Below, piece after piece: positions 20,154-31,559 of a DNA stretch of 64,000 bases. Below the pieces are notes generated by a model. That model was not told the origin of the DNA. It ran no database searches and worked only from the letters and a program-made list of their open reading frames with translations. The stretch lies in the NCBI GenBank assembly GCA_019925105.1, contig JAHGAU010000008.1, positions 620,001 through 684,000 on the forward strand, given 5' to 3'. Each line of letters starts with the position of its first letter. Position 1 is the first letter of the stretch. The translations under genes were made by a program, and so were the position numbers. Origin of the DNA: Niebla homalea (lineage: Eukaryota; Ascomycota; Lecanoromycetes; Lecanorales; Ramalinaceae).

Positions 20154-22982
20154 TCAATGATCCGACTCGAAGAACTGTACAATAGCCCTACTCCCCTTCA
20201 CCCCCAGTCCATGCGGTGGATAGCACACATACACCGCATCCTCCTCGCCACCCAGCTTCTGGCGGAACTCACTCTTATTCGTGAGCTTGAATTGCTTCGC
20301 CAAGCTCTCATATGTATGCTGCAGCATCCGGACCCTCGCGCCAGTCAGATGATGTACGGCATGCAATTCCGATGTCGCTGCACTACCGAAAGTCAGGACC
20401 TTAGTCCCCGATTGCTTGGCAGCCTTGATGGCATGCAGCGTGATGTACTCGATCGTGCCAGAGGGAGCACCCGCAAAGTCGACACTGTATTTGACTTGAT
20501 ACCCATGCCGTGGGGCCAGTTGAGCTAGCACGACCAGGGCGCAGATCTTGCCGTCCCGGTCTTGGGCGTAGAAGTAACGGCGATGGGACTCATCTCTCCA
20601 TGGAGTCATCTCGGACAGGTGTATCTGCTTGCCTTGGCGGTTGGCGAGCCATTCCCTGATACGTGCGTCGCACTGCTGCTTGATATCGTCAGGGACAGGG
20701 CGGCCTTCGTCGATATCGGTGATTTTGACGCCTTCATGTTCGGCGTGTCGGACTTTGCGGGCGACTCCGTGATCCTTTTCTGCTCCTTCTCTAGTGGCGT
20801 CAATGCGCTCTTCGGCCACACAAGTGAGAGTCTTCCAGCCAAACTTGTTGCCTAATGTCTCCTCCATCTCACGACCGACAAGCACCCAGATCGGCTTTAG
20901 ACGAGTCTCTTTCCTCAGCCATTTCAGGAATGTTGCGGCGACATTGGTGTACTGATGAACCTCGCAGAGCGGATCACCGGGGAGAATTGCAAAACCGTTG
21001 GTAGGGACGTAGGAGATTGCTGCGCCATTCTGCGGATGCCGCCATATTTGGTATCTATCATCGGTCCAGGAGGTGTTGGTAGAGTCGCCGTAATTAGCGA
21101 TGAGGTTCTCGAGGGGTTGCATGTGGGATTCTTCCGGCGGCTGATCATCACCCCACGGAGGAGGCGAGGTGCTATCATGAACATGGCGCAGATCTGGAGG
21201 AGCTGGCTGAGCCGGAAGAGATTTAGGATCCCGAGGGAAGAGTGAACCCAAACGTATGTTGCCAAGGTTCAAGATGAGCATGAGGATCCGCTCCAATCCA
21301 ATACCGGCGCCTGCGTGGGGTGGTGCAGCGTATTTGAAGCCATCCATATAGTCTTGCATGCTCGAAGGGTCGACACCCATATTATCCATGTGGTCTTCTA
21401 GCATCTTTGCGTCATGTATACGTTGCCCACCACTGATGATTTCCTGCCCGCGCACGAAGATGTCAAACGAATTTGTAAATTTCTTGTCTGCAGGGTCTGG
21501 CATGGTATAAAAGGGTCGTGCTGAGGCAGGAAATTTGTCAAGCACGTAGTAATCTGTGTGATACTGCTCTTTCACCAATTGGCCTAGTCTGATCTCATCC
21601 CTGGTACCCAGGTCCTCGTCCGGGGAGGGAGGGTTCCCGTCTTCGTCTCTCCAGCCTGAGTCAACGAGCATCTGCACTCCCTGTCTGAACGGGATGATTG
21701 GAGTCTCGTTAAGCCAAACCAGATCCTCATGTGGAAAATGGTGCTTGACTGTATTGATTTCAAGGGCAAAACGGTCATAGAGTCCTTGGAAGATGTGCTT
21801 AAGCGTCTGATCTATCAATTCAAGGGCCTCATGATAGTGCTCTTCAATGGACATTTCCAAATCCAAGCCAGTGTATTCGGTCAAATGTCGATGGGTGTTG
21901 CTGTTCTCGGCACGAAAGACGGGTCCGATCTCATATACTCGCTCAAAGTCTGCGGCAATGCACATCTGCTTTGCTAGTTGAGGAGATTGTGCAAGGAAAG
22001 CTGGTCGTCCAAAATAGTCGAGTTGAAAGACACTGGCCCCTGATTCGGTTGCACCGCCCTGGAGTTTTGGGGTGTGTATCTCAATGAAGCCTTGTGAATC
22101 CAGGTAGGTGCGAAAGAGGTTGCAGATGCCAGACTGTATGCGGAATATCGCTTTTGAGGTTGTGGTGCGTAGGTCGAGAAGACGATGGTGCAAACGGACG
22201 CGGTCAGTGATGTGCGCTGTATGGCCTTGATCATCGTGTTCATGATCCTTGGAAACCTCATCTTCGTAGACTGTGAAAGGCACTGCCTCGGGTCTTCTTG
22301 CTATGACATGCAGATCAGAGATGATCAACTCAGCATCGTGCACTGTGCAGCCTTTGATAGAATCATGTTTTGCGGGACGCTGAAGGGTGCCCTTCACGAG
22401 GACTATCGAGCCTACTGGTATGCGCTCGGCCCATTGAACCATGTGGGTGGTAATTGCATGATCCTTTTGCTGCAGCACACCCTGGAAAGTAGATGATTGT
22501 TGGCGGAAGACAAGAAAGGCGAGGTTGGCGCTCAAATTTCGAGTGACATGGATACGAGCACGGAAATTGATCTGCTTTCCGACATGGCTCGCAGATATAT
22601 CTTTCAGCTGCCATCTTGGCTCAAAGGTACGCTCGGTCGACTGTACAAGAGGAAGGTCCCCATATCTCTGGCGTATCTCAGGCGGCTCCTCTTCCTCTGC
22701 AATTTTATCCGCCTTTTTCCGTTGGCTGATGGCATCTGCCTTTTGCTGAGCGGCGACGGCATTTCGCTCCCTATTCTCACCACGCTTGTTCTTCTTGTGC
22801 GTCTGCTTCTTACTCAACGGATACCCGTCGCCGGTGAGTTCGCTGGCAGATGTCGAGGACGTGTCAAGCGTTTTTGATGATTCGCTGGTTTGTGGAGCTA
22901 GGACATTTTGGCTTAGTGAGTTATGTTTGCCCCTAGTGCCGACCCGCCTTATTTTCGCAAACGTGCCTGTGAGAGAAAGCAT
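20154..22982 (-). CDS. erdS: Ergosteryl-3-beta-O-L-aspartate synthase: AspRS fused to DUF2156
   Basis: 942 aa from the ATG at 22982; the frame stays open upstream to 23288, but without family-like sequence. A Lys/Gln-rich N-terminus leads into an OB-fold (about 130-230) and a class II aspartyl-tRNA synthetase core: motif 2 FRAENSNTHRHLTEYTG (about 360) and motif 3 GAGIGLERILML (about 565). After residue 620 comes a DUF2156 acyltransferase domain (WTDDRYQIWRHPQNG, VKYSVDFAGAPSGTIEYITL, LTFGSAATSEL). This fusion is the known fungal ErdS, which charges tRNA-Asp and transfers Asp to the 3-beta-hydroxyl of ergosterol. A 46-bp alternative intron near the N-terminus cannot be excluded. It faces erdH across a 394-bp divergent promoter. 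Confidence 0.93.
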   Translation of the reverse strand: MLSLTGTFAKIRRVGTRGKHNSLSQNVLAPQTSESSKTLDTSSTSASELTGDGYPLSKKQTHKKNKRGENRERNAVAAQQKADAISQRKKADKIAEEEEPPEIRQRYGDLPLVQSTERTFEPRWQLKDISASHVGKQINFRARIHVTRNLSANLAFLVFRQQSSTFQGVLQQKDHAITTHMVQWAERIPVGSIVLVKGTLQRPAKHDSIKGCTVHDAELIISDLHVIARRPEAVPFTVYEDEVSKDHEHDDQGHTAHITDRVRLHHRLLDLRTTTSKAIFRIQSGICNLFRTYLDSQGFIEIHTPKLQGGATESGASVFQLDYFGRPAFLAQSPQLAKQMCIAADFERVYEIGPVFRAENSNTHRHLTEYTGLDLEMSIEEHYHEALELIDQTLKHIFQGLYDRFALEINTVKHHFPHEDLVWLNETPIIPFRQGVQMLVDSGWRDEDGNPPSPDEDLGTRDEIRLGQLVKEQYHTDYYVLDKFPASARPFYTMPDPADKKFTNSFDIFVRGQEIISGGQRIHDAKMLEDHMDNMGVDPSSMQDYMDGFKYAAPPHAGAGIGLERILMLILNLGNIRLGSLFPRDPKSLPAQPAPPDLRHVHDSTSPPPWGDDQPPEESHMQPLENLIANYGDSTNTSWTDDRYQIWRHPQNGAAISYVPTNGFAILPGDPLCEVHQYTNVAATFLKWLRKETRLKPIWVLVGREMEETLGNKFGWKTLTCVAEERIDATREGAEKDHGVARKVRHAEHEGVKITDIDEGRPVPDDIKQQCDARIREWLANRQGKQIHLSEMTPWRDESHRRYFYAQDRDGKICALVVLAQLAPRHGYQVKYSVDFAGAPSGTIEYITLHAIKAAKQSGTKVLTFGSAATSELHAVHHLTGARVRMLQHTYESLAKQFKLTNKSEFRQKLGGEEDAVYVCYPPHGLGVKGSRAIVQFFESDH

Positions 22983-23376
22983 GTCTACAATGGAATGGCT
23001 TCTAGAGAGCCAGAAAAGCTTAACAGCTGTCAAGAAGCCAGACAGATGCACAGAGTATGTGTTTCTAAGGCGGTGATTATGTCGCCGGCTTTGAAAACAC
23101 TGAAGGGTCCGGCGGCACACTCGCCCGTTCTTATATATTTCAATCGGATGCCCACGGAGTCCCTCATCCGGCAACTCTTCCGTTCGACTCACTCGGTCAT
23201 CCATGGTCTGCGGTAGATTGACGTAGGCCTGTCGCCGTCTCGCTACTTTCCTGCTTACCCCCCGGCTATCTCGGTCCTTTCTCATCAAGCCATATTAAGC
23301 CGCTAATTTGAATCAAGGGCCTCCATTCTCCGCAAGAGATCTCCCCTTGGTTGGAGGCGCACTTGCCTTCCTCGCG
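22983..23376. promoter_or_regulatory. Divergent promoter shared by erdS and erdH
   Basis: 394 bp between the two start codons, which point away from each other. Co-regulation is inferred from the shared region; no specific operator is recognised. The erdS frame stays open across most of it, which is probably chance. Confidence 0.55.
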
Positions 23377-24489
23377 ATGACCAGTGGAATCCGACCTGTG
23401 GCATCGCATCCTGAAGCACAGTCAAGTGGTGAAACGGGTATAGCCACCGCAAGGACACGATCTCAGCCTCGGCCTCGTCGAAATCTGACATATCAAGCCA
23501 GTATTTGGCGATTTTTCGAGCAGATTGGCGCCTATTTGCACAATTGGCCAGATCCGAAACCGCCCGTCCCCTCCTTCACCCGTCAGTTCTCGACGACCAA
23601 CGTTGGTAGCTTAGACGCTGCAAGCATCGAGCTATCATTCTACGTGCCCACAGGATACGCAGAGCAAGGTCAGCAAGGCAAGAGATATCCAGTGGTTGTC
23701 AATTTCCATGGTGGAGGCTTCACTTTGGGTACGGCCAAGGATGACTCGCGCTGGGCGGGCTTCATCATTGAGGAGGTGAAGGCTGTCTTCGTAAGCGTTG
23801 ACTACAGGCTAGCGCCCGAATACCCATTCCCTACCGCTGTGGAGGACGGGGTGGAGGCTCTATTGCATCTGGCGGCAAATGCGAACGAATACAGGATCGA
23901 TCCAAAGCTGATGATCTTGACTGGCTTCTCTGCTGGCGGGAACCTTGCCTTCACTGTCCCTCTGAGGCTGCAGACCCACCTGCAATCCATTCGGAATGAA
24001 CTTGCCTCAAAGGCTTTCGATCAACCACCTTCGGAGCCGACGCTACCGGAGATTGTCTGTATCATCTCGTGGTACCCCAGCGTGGACCAGCGCATTTCGC
24101 GGGCGGATCGTCGTGCTACATGTTCGAGACCGGATAAGACGCTGCCTCCGATACTCACCACTCTCTTCGATGAGTCCTACCTTCCAGAGGTCGAAATGAA
24201 GAGCTCGCCATTCGCCTCACCCACGGTGGCTTCAGACGAGATGCTGAGAACGGCACTGCCAGACAACATTGCAATCTTTCTGTGTGAATGGGATATGCTG
24301 ATCCAGGAGGGGAAAGATTTGTGTGAGAAGTTGACCAGTCTTGGCAAAGACATCAAATGCACGCTCATTCGGGAGAAACGGCATGCGTTTGATAAGTCGC
24401 CATATCCCTTCAGTGTTGACCCGATGGTCACTTTGCATTACAAAGAAGCGTGCAGCATAGCCCGTCAAGCGATCGGGATGTCTGAATAA
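23377..24489 (+). CDS. erdH: Ergosteryl-aspartate hydrolase candidate, alpha/beta-hydrolase fold
   Basis: 370 aa, single exon, starting at the first ATG (23377). Hormone-sensitive-lipase-type alpha/beta hydrolase: oxyanion motif FHGGGF (about residue 110), nucleophile elbow GFSAGG (about 183), and SVDYRLAPEYPFPTAVEDG between them. The acid is likely in CEWDML (about 303) and the catalytic His in KRHAFDK (about 333), so the triad is complete. Published work describes ErdH as the hydrolase that removes Asp from ergosteryl-aspartate, encoded beside erdS in many Ascomycota. The divergent position next to a clear erdS is the main reason for naming it; sequence alone would give only esterase or lipase. 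Confidence 0.82.
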   Translation: MTSGIRPVASHPEAQSSGETGIATARTRSQPRPRRNLTYQASIWRFFEQIGAYLHNWPDPKPPVPSFTRQFSTTNVGSLDAASIELSFYVPTGYAEQGQQGKRYPVVVNFHGGGFTLGTAKDDSRWAGFIIEEVKAVFVSVDYRLAPEYPFPTAVEDGVEALLHLAANANEYRIDPKLMILTGFSAGGNLAFTVPLRLQTHLQSIRNELASKAFDQPPSEPTLPEIVCIISWYPSVDQRISRADRRATCSRPDKTLPPILTTLFDESYLPEVEMKSSPFASPTVASDEMLRTALPDNIAIFLCEWDMLIQEGKDLCEKLTSLGKDIKCTLIREKRHAFDKSPYPFSVDPMVTLHYKEACSIARQAIGMSE

Positions 24490-25202
24490 TGATAGAATTA
24501 TGTTTTCATCAACTTGGTGGATTAATGGAGTCGTACGGTCTCATTTATAGTACCGGCCCGTGCGGTGCTATCAGTGCGTCTAGAGCCGTCTTGTGGAATG
24601 GTCTCTAAATGCTACAGCAGGCTTACGGCTAGACTAGATACTATGTAGAACAGCCCTGGCGCGTCCACATGGCATATGATTTGTGCTCACATAATTCAAG
24701 GCCAAGATCTCCAATTCTCCATCCTTCAGAAGAAAGTTCAGAGCTTTGACCGAAGATGACCTTTTGAATGCAGAAGTACTTTGTCATTCATCTTCCAAGT
24801 CTCTGACCGCCGGGTTCCTGCATGTAAAATTATACGCTCAAGTCAGTCACCGAATCAGATTCGGTCTACCTTAGTATCAATTGTTTTTGCTGACGGATTA
24901 TCAATAAGGTAGGTGTGATAACACGCTAAGAGTCTCCCCAAATTATTAATCCGAATCCTGAAACCGTGACGATGGATTTCATCCCTGTCGATCGCGCGTT
25001 TTCGTTCTCAGCCGCAATGCGATATCTGAGCTCCAATTTCACGCTTCATCACTTGAGTAAATTGAGTTGCGATCTCACTTCCTCTTTTCCTACGGACCTG
25101 ATGAGTCACCCGTCCCCTCCTCCGCGTCTTGATCGCAATCCCATCTTCCACCGGGCTTCAATGCAGAGGCGCAGGGTCAGTTAAGTGGTATGGACCTGTT
25201 CC
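24490..25202. other. Intergenic, 0.7 kb
   Basis: 3' flank of erdH and 5' flank of the membrane-protein gene. A 72-codon plus-strand frame (24966-25184) ends before the next start and shows no domain; it may be 5' leader. Confidence 0.5.
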
Positions 25203-28200
25203 ATGGCTTACCTCAACATCACCGGCGTTAGCATTCACGGTCCGCCATGGTCAAACTCCAGTGGATATTATTCAGGGAGCAGCTTGTATAGCCTACAAGA
25301 AGCTTTAAGCATCGACGGCGATTCGAGTCCGTTTGGTGGCTTGGGGGACATCAGCGACGTACGTAGATTCTGAGCACATGTGCCCTCTTTTGAAGGGATT
25401 GAGGAGTCTTGGAATATTGATTGAGGAGAACAGTGTCCCGAGACATACCCTGGGGCTTCTGTATCGCTCTCAACCCGTTGATGCTAACACTGAAATAATT
25501 GTGCAGATCGTTCAACGGAGAGGAAATCATTCCGATCCCGATTATCCTGGCTATTACCTTAGCAGGCGTCAGCCATCAATTTCGACTTTGTGTTTCGAAA
25601 ATGCATGCCCGCAAGAAAACTGCACGGCTACCTGCGACAGCGACTTTGCTACAATGTTCCCGACGGATGGTTTACATAATGGTTTACATACACTTCACAA
25701 TTGTTTGCTGACACCAAATCTTGCGGTTGCCAATCTTACGGAGAGCAATGAAGCTTTCCTCAAGGACCGTTACTCTCTTGGACCTGCACTGAATGTGACA
25801 GCAAAAAAAGTTGTGAATCGTGTCAATGGTAAGCTCTTCCACATCGAGATCGGTGGACCATCCTCACCCTGATCCGTTGCAGAATGCCTTACAAAGATTT
25901 GTTCAAACTTGCCTGGCTGTTATGTCTCTAAGTTCTCAAGCAATTTTACTTTAGACTGGCCAGACGTCTATTATAATGCAAAGAACTCCTCGAACTTGTT
26001 ATCCCAACTCTGCTCGAGCGTGCCGGCAGTGGTGAATGCCGATGTAGGTGGCATTGGGTAAATTTTGAAAATCATTGTCACCGTGGCCGTGCTGAGAAGT
26101 CCACAGCGTCTACGTTTCCTACTGGATTCAATCCGGCCTGGCAATCTTCGGCTTTGTAGTCACCATGATATTCATAGTCCTGATACCTCGTGCTTATCTT
26201 GGTATCCTATCCTTACGGCGCGGCCGTCTCGAAGCTCGGTTTCAAGCAAATCATGTTCATCGCCGAGCTCGGAAAAGGATGTGAGTTCTTCTCAGAGACA
26301 TTTTGCAGCATTTGCATCAATGCCCCGGAAGTTTTATATCGTATTAGGCACTTCTGACTTCTCAATACAATTAGGTCACCTTTCGTCGCTGTGAGTCGAT
26401 CTGGGAGGCGTTTTCTTCGAATCGGGACTTGTTATTTTGCGAAGTCATACTGACCCGCTGTCTCCTCAGGCTCTGACAGAGTTTCACAAACAACAGTGCT
26501 TCTTCATGGTATGTTCAACTTATTGTTTTGACACGTACAGTCCGCCACTCCAAACGCATGGAGAAGCCCAATCGTGCGATTACATAACAGAGATCATGGA
26601 TATCAAGTTGATATTTTCTAGTTGGCGACCACCATCGCAGCTCTGGTTGTTGTCGAAAGAGGCGGTTTCGAGCCTAAGAGCCTTCAGCAAATCTATCAGA
26701 ATTACGCCTTTCTCAATGAGATCGCCCTGTCCGGAATCCTGCCAATCACCTTTACACTCTTCAACCTCTACCTCATCAGTATGATCTCCTGGTATCTGAT
26801 CTTTCTTTCGTCTCTATCGATTATATTATCAATAGCTACACTTGCCGTGGTCGGGCACTTCAGTCCAAGCCAGTCAGACCTCGCCGCTTTGGCTACACTA
26901 GCCTCCACGGGTGGACCAGCGGAGTGTGGCGGCATGCAGCCACAAGGTATGCAACTCCCGACCCGAGACTTCTTCGGTCCCATGTGTTTCAACATCAGAG
27001 TTACTCTCTTCCAAAGGAGAGCTCTCCAGATACTTCCTGTGACTCATGATCGGAATCTTCAGGAACGGTACTGACTTCAATGCTTTCGTCTAGTCTATTG
27101 TTTCGAGTCCATTGACGCCGCTTCTGTCGATTACGGGAATGCGCTTCTGTACTCCAACCCATCGGTCCAGTAAGTTTATCTCTGAGCTGTTCACCCGCTC
27201 CATACAGTCTGGACAGGTTTTCCCGTCCCCTGAACCAATACTAAATCTTTTTCACATCTTAGGATGACCGCGTTCTGCATGGTCGTACTCCTACTGATCA
27301 CAGTGTATAAGTTGAACCCACACCGTTGGAAGACCTTCGGTCAGCTGTCAGCATTAGTGTTCACTGCCCTTGAAAGGACTGCGGCGCAATGGAAACGTGT
27401 TAGTCAGACTCGACTCGCCCGCAGCTCGACATCATCAATTTCTCGATTTGCCATCTTAAGCTGGAAGAAAATGTCTCGAGTCACAGATACTTACTGGACC
27501 AAGTTGATGATGAAATCGCCTCAATACGTGGAAGCATCTAGCTCCGCCGTTGTGAGATGGAGTTCTATAGTCATCGAGTGGTTGCAAGAGTGGATCCAAA
27601 GGCGAAATTGGAGGGAGCTGGCATTGGCGTTCTTCAAATTCGCCCTCTATGCTACAATAATTGGCTTCTATCTCTACAGTTTCATAGACTATGTGGTAAG
27701 GCTGAGCTGGTTCGAGGTGAGCAAGAGCTGGAATTTTGGGCAAATCGTTGCCATCACCGTGTGGTTTCCTCCTCTCTGTGAATACATTCACCTCTCTATC
27801 CGTGAGTCTCTCCTACCCCTAAACCTAAACCAGCACTCAAGCTATCATGGAATGGCCTTATGGCTTTGAACTTGAAGTGCTGACGTGCTATTTCTCTCTC
27901 AGGTGGCATGAGGCGCGGCTTCGATCACAGACGTAAGTCAAGGTTCTGTCAATCAAGCGCTTCATTGTGTTTTTCCTCGATTGCTCCTTGGAGCATCAAG
28001 TCCCTGCGTAAAAGCCAGGATGCTGACGGGCTTCTCTCCAGTACTATCACCCTACCGCGTGACATCTCGCGCCACAACGGCAGAAACCCTAGTTGCCACC
28101 GAGGATCTCCACCCGATCTTGGACGACCGCGCCTCAGTAACCACTGGAGCATCGATTGACCGAAAACCGCTCCGAAAATATTCAAACCGCCGCTTCGAAC

Positions 28201-28685
28201 CTCAAGACGACGAGTCCAATCTCATACGAAGAGACTCCCCATCAGAAGAACAACACGAAACCGAAACGTTCAAGACATACTCGAGACATCGCTCCAAACC
28301 TCGAGACCATAAACTATCGCTCGTACAGAGAAAGTTCCCCCCAGACCAGCACCATACGGGATTCTTCAGGACAACTTCGAAGCATCGCTCCGAACCTCGA
28401 GACGACGATTCAATCAGGAACTCGCCTCCAGACCGGCACGATACCGAATTGACCCTCATACAGCGAGACTCACCAGAGCAACACGAAACCGAATCATTCA
28501 GGAGTGAAACGTGGCATGACGGCATGAGTTATGATAGCGTGAGAGGCGGGCGAGGAAGGGATTCGCCAGAGCACACGGGGGCGATAGAGCCGGTGGATTG
28601 GCTTTCACCAGAAGTGCAGCTTCCGAGTAGAAGTTTGTCGATGGGGAGGGGTGGACGGCGGTCAGATAGTGGGGGGTGGGCATAG
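25203..28685 (+). CDS. Multi-pass fungal membrane protein of unknown function, 11 exons, 831 aa
   Basis: Exons 25203-25358, 25507-25828, 25883-26057, 26107-26280, 26375-26390, 26470-26508, 26622-26946, 27094-27169, 27263-27801, 27903-27932 and 28042-28685. The lengths sum to 2,496 nt, exactly 832 codons, with every phase matched. The extracellular N-terminal part has paired cysteines and N-glycosylation sequons (CPQENCTATCDSD). Then come DVGGIGVYVSYWIQSGLAIF, FHKQQCFFM, a set of membrane segments (ITFTLFNLYLISMISWYLIF, FALYATIIGFYLYSFIDYVV), and a 210-residue disordered basic tail rich in Arg, Glu and Ser. The layout resembles a large uncharacterised Pezizomycotina family. The 16-nt exon at 26375 is the least certain piece; the first intron (148 bp) might hide another. 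Confidence 0.72.
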
Positions 28686-30729
28686 ATTTCCTCGACGCTT
28701 GTATTATGATAGAATCCACCCTTTGAATATATAGGAAAAGAACGGCGTTCGGTGAGTTCTCAATCCAATTGAAAAAGCCTCCTGTGCTTTCCTCTACAAC
28801 TTCATACTCTACATCACAAATCTGTCCTCCAACGCAACCGGTGCCGAATCAGTAGCAGCATTCACGTCTTTCCCCACCCCGCAGCTCTTCCATCCCACTT
28901 CACCGAGCGACGTTGATGCCACGTGGGATTGTCCACGTGACGGCCACTCAACCTCACCTCATCAAACGCGCTGGAAGCGCGCGGCACAACGGCTGATTTT
29001 TCCCAAACGGGCAATCATCATGAGGTCGCGGAGCAAGGGGGGGTGTCACCACCAAAGAAAAGCGTTCGATTTCCGGTAAATTTATAGAGCGCTAGAGGGC
29101 TAGTGTAAAGCTTATCTGGGGGCCTTAATTGGGTAGCGCGAACCTTATTTGGGATATGATATGATTTCGTTCACCCGTTCTCGAGGGGAGTCAATGATGT
29201 TGAAGGTCTTGCTGTGCGAGGAACCGGGTGTAGACTGCCCTGCCTCAAATGTTCTAATTTTTTTGTATCTATGTATCTTATTTGCGATTATGCTGTTTTA
29301 CATCACACAGGTAGGCTTGGCACATTCGTCAGGGTCTGGCTTGGATGAGTGTCCATTTCCATCTTCCTCCCTCCCCTGATGACCCCGATCATCTAACCTT
29401 CGTGAAAGGCGGGCATCATGGCCTCACGCTGCACGGAAGTTCAACTCTAATGTGTTTAGAGCTTGTGGCGGCTCGCATGAGTGAGTGACGGCAATGGTGG
29501 GGGCATGGTGAAGCGGTGCAAAGAGCGACGAGATGAATGCTGCCCGAGAGGGAATGTTGAAAAGGCGGGCGTTCTGCTCACTCTTTCTCTTCACAGCGCT
29601 TTGAAGGCGTCATACGGTCAAGCTGAGCAAAAGTCCATAGGACAGCCATCTCATGCTGAAATATAAACGAAGTAGGTGTGACAGGACCCCTGCAATAATG
29701 TCCTCTTATAAAAATGCAGACAAAGGTGGAAGGAAGGATAAAAGCGTTGGTGGAATTGAGGTGTCAAATTATTGTCATTGTGCCAGTATTTGGACCCTAG
29801 CCTTCTACTTGGGAAAGCACAGGATATTCCTCTCCCGGTTAAGGCAATCCTTTCGCGACTAAACGACGTCACGTTGGGCACTATCGAAGCAAAGTATAGG
29901 CTTGAGATTAGAGAATGTCTGCGACAAGAGGAAAGCGAAGCTCCCGAACTATGGAAGCAAGAGTACAACTCAACAAGTGCAGTCGTCACGACAGGGAAAC
30001 GAGATCATTCAGGACCAAGACGGGGAACAGCGCTTGCTAGACACGATCAACAACGCAAAACGAACGAAACATGAGGAGAAATAGAAGAAAGTTAAAGGAT
30101 CATTCCAAGACAAAAACACGGAAGTATTGGGGACTTGGTGCGCTCGTTTCATGTACAGGTCATAGCGATCGGTACACTAGCTAATGCTGAGACTCAGCTC
30201 GTGCGGGAGACATTGGGGAGTTTTAGAGTACTGTATGAAGATGAGAACCTTGTTATTGACGTATTGCGTTATTTCGAACGCGTCACAAGTGCTCTATAAA
30301 ATACGAAGAAGTTAATACTGGATATCAACTGCAAAAGCAGGTTGGATTCAAGGATGAAAACGGCAGTCGAGACACATGTGACACTGACTATCCCCGAACA
30401 TGGCTTACTAATGCAATAGAAGAACCTGCACCTGGTTCCTAGTTTGGCTCGATGTGAGGCTTGAACTTTTACGTCTGTGACTTCCCACCACTTTTCTATC
30501 TCTTGGTTCCTTGGCTAGGTTCATGACAAGAAAGGCACTAGCAGGAGCCATCAAAACCTGCTCTACTGTAGATACAAAATCGTCGATAAACACACAGATC
30601 TTTTACATCTCTTGAGGGAGAGCTCGCTCTCCATTTTCCCTGCACCATGCTTTCTGACACTTCCTCATCGATCCATTATCCTTTATCCGTGAGCTCGTTT
30701 TTAGAAACATCACCTCGCTGCCTTCAATC
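28686..30729. other. Gene-poor intergenic region, 2 kb
   Basis: Only short frames, none with domains. At 28919-28940 two CACGTG cores (CCACGTGG and CCACGTGA, 14 bp apart) form a possible bHLH (E-box) target. The remainder is mixed composition. Confidence 0.5.
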
Positions 30730-31465
30730 ATGTATTCCTGCCTCTACCTCCTGATATTCGCCGTGCTCTCTTGTGGCAAGATGGCAAACGCAGTGGCGAA
30801 GAACGCCTCTCATGCTGCCAACCCGCCGACGGCCATGGATGTTTGCGCTCAGGCTCCATTCTTCAAGGCAACATGGAACAAACTCCAGGAGACTAAAGCT
30901 CTCGAGTGGTTTGCTGATTGGGGTATATTGAATCCTTTGATCTCACGTGTCTTTCCCGTTGCGGTGCGCAAAAGAGTGTTGGTTTTGGAGGCTGCCTGAT
31001 TTTTGGAGTCGCTAGTGTGGAAAACGCACAGACGATGCAATTATCCAAGGACGCGTCACTGGTCCATTCGTAGCGCTCCAGAACTGAGCCTTTTGGGTCC
31101 TTAGACGCCAAACGATAGAGAATCTGCCTAGTTCAAGAGCAGCTCTTCCTGTTATGACTATCCCATCCAGCAATTCGTGTCTCCTGCGGAAGCTGTCAGC
31201 TGCACCATCAAAGACTGCACAGATTTTCGATACGAGGACTTCGTACAAGCCATGAATGGTGACAGACACAAGGCTCGAGAGGTATAGTTCATCAGCTTAT
31301 GTGTGCAGAACAGGGGGAAGGTGGCCAAGGACATGCACGTGCGTCGCTCTCTGTGGATTCCTCTTACGACGTAAGACTGCGTCGAAGCTGATCATCAACA
31401 GGATCAAGCCGCTTTGTTGAGTGAGATCCTGAGCCTGTACACCCAAGAGATACGTGATCCTTGAA
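30730..31465 (+). other. Coding-like fragments of a possible secreted protein
   Basis: MYSCLYLLIFAVLSCGKMANA is a convincing signal peptide on a 90-codon frame (30730-30999). Further on, at about 31135-31281, a segment reads SCYDYPIQQFVSPAEAVSC and ends at a GTATAG donor. Another, at about 31401-31464, reads DQAALLSEILSLYTQEIRDP after a clean CAACAG acceptor. These look like exons of one Cys-containing secreted protein, but I cannot join them all in phase and stops intervene. It is either a multi-exon gene with unusual introns or a decaying one. No family recognised. Confidence 0.35.
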
Positions 31466-31559
31466 CGTGTGTGCCTTCTCTTAAGGAGAAGATCTAGGGA
31501 TATGATGTATCGTCACATCTTGAGAACAGCCTTAAGACCTGTGGCTCACTTTCCATAGA

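Noticed and set aside
22983..23288. N-terminal extension of erdS by 102 codons
   Set aside because: Composition unlike the rest of the protein and overlapping the divergent promoter; the ATG at 22982 gives a length that suits the family.
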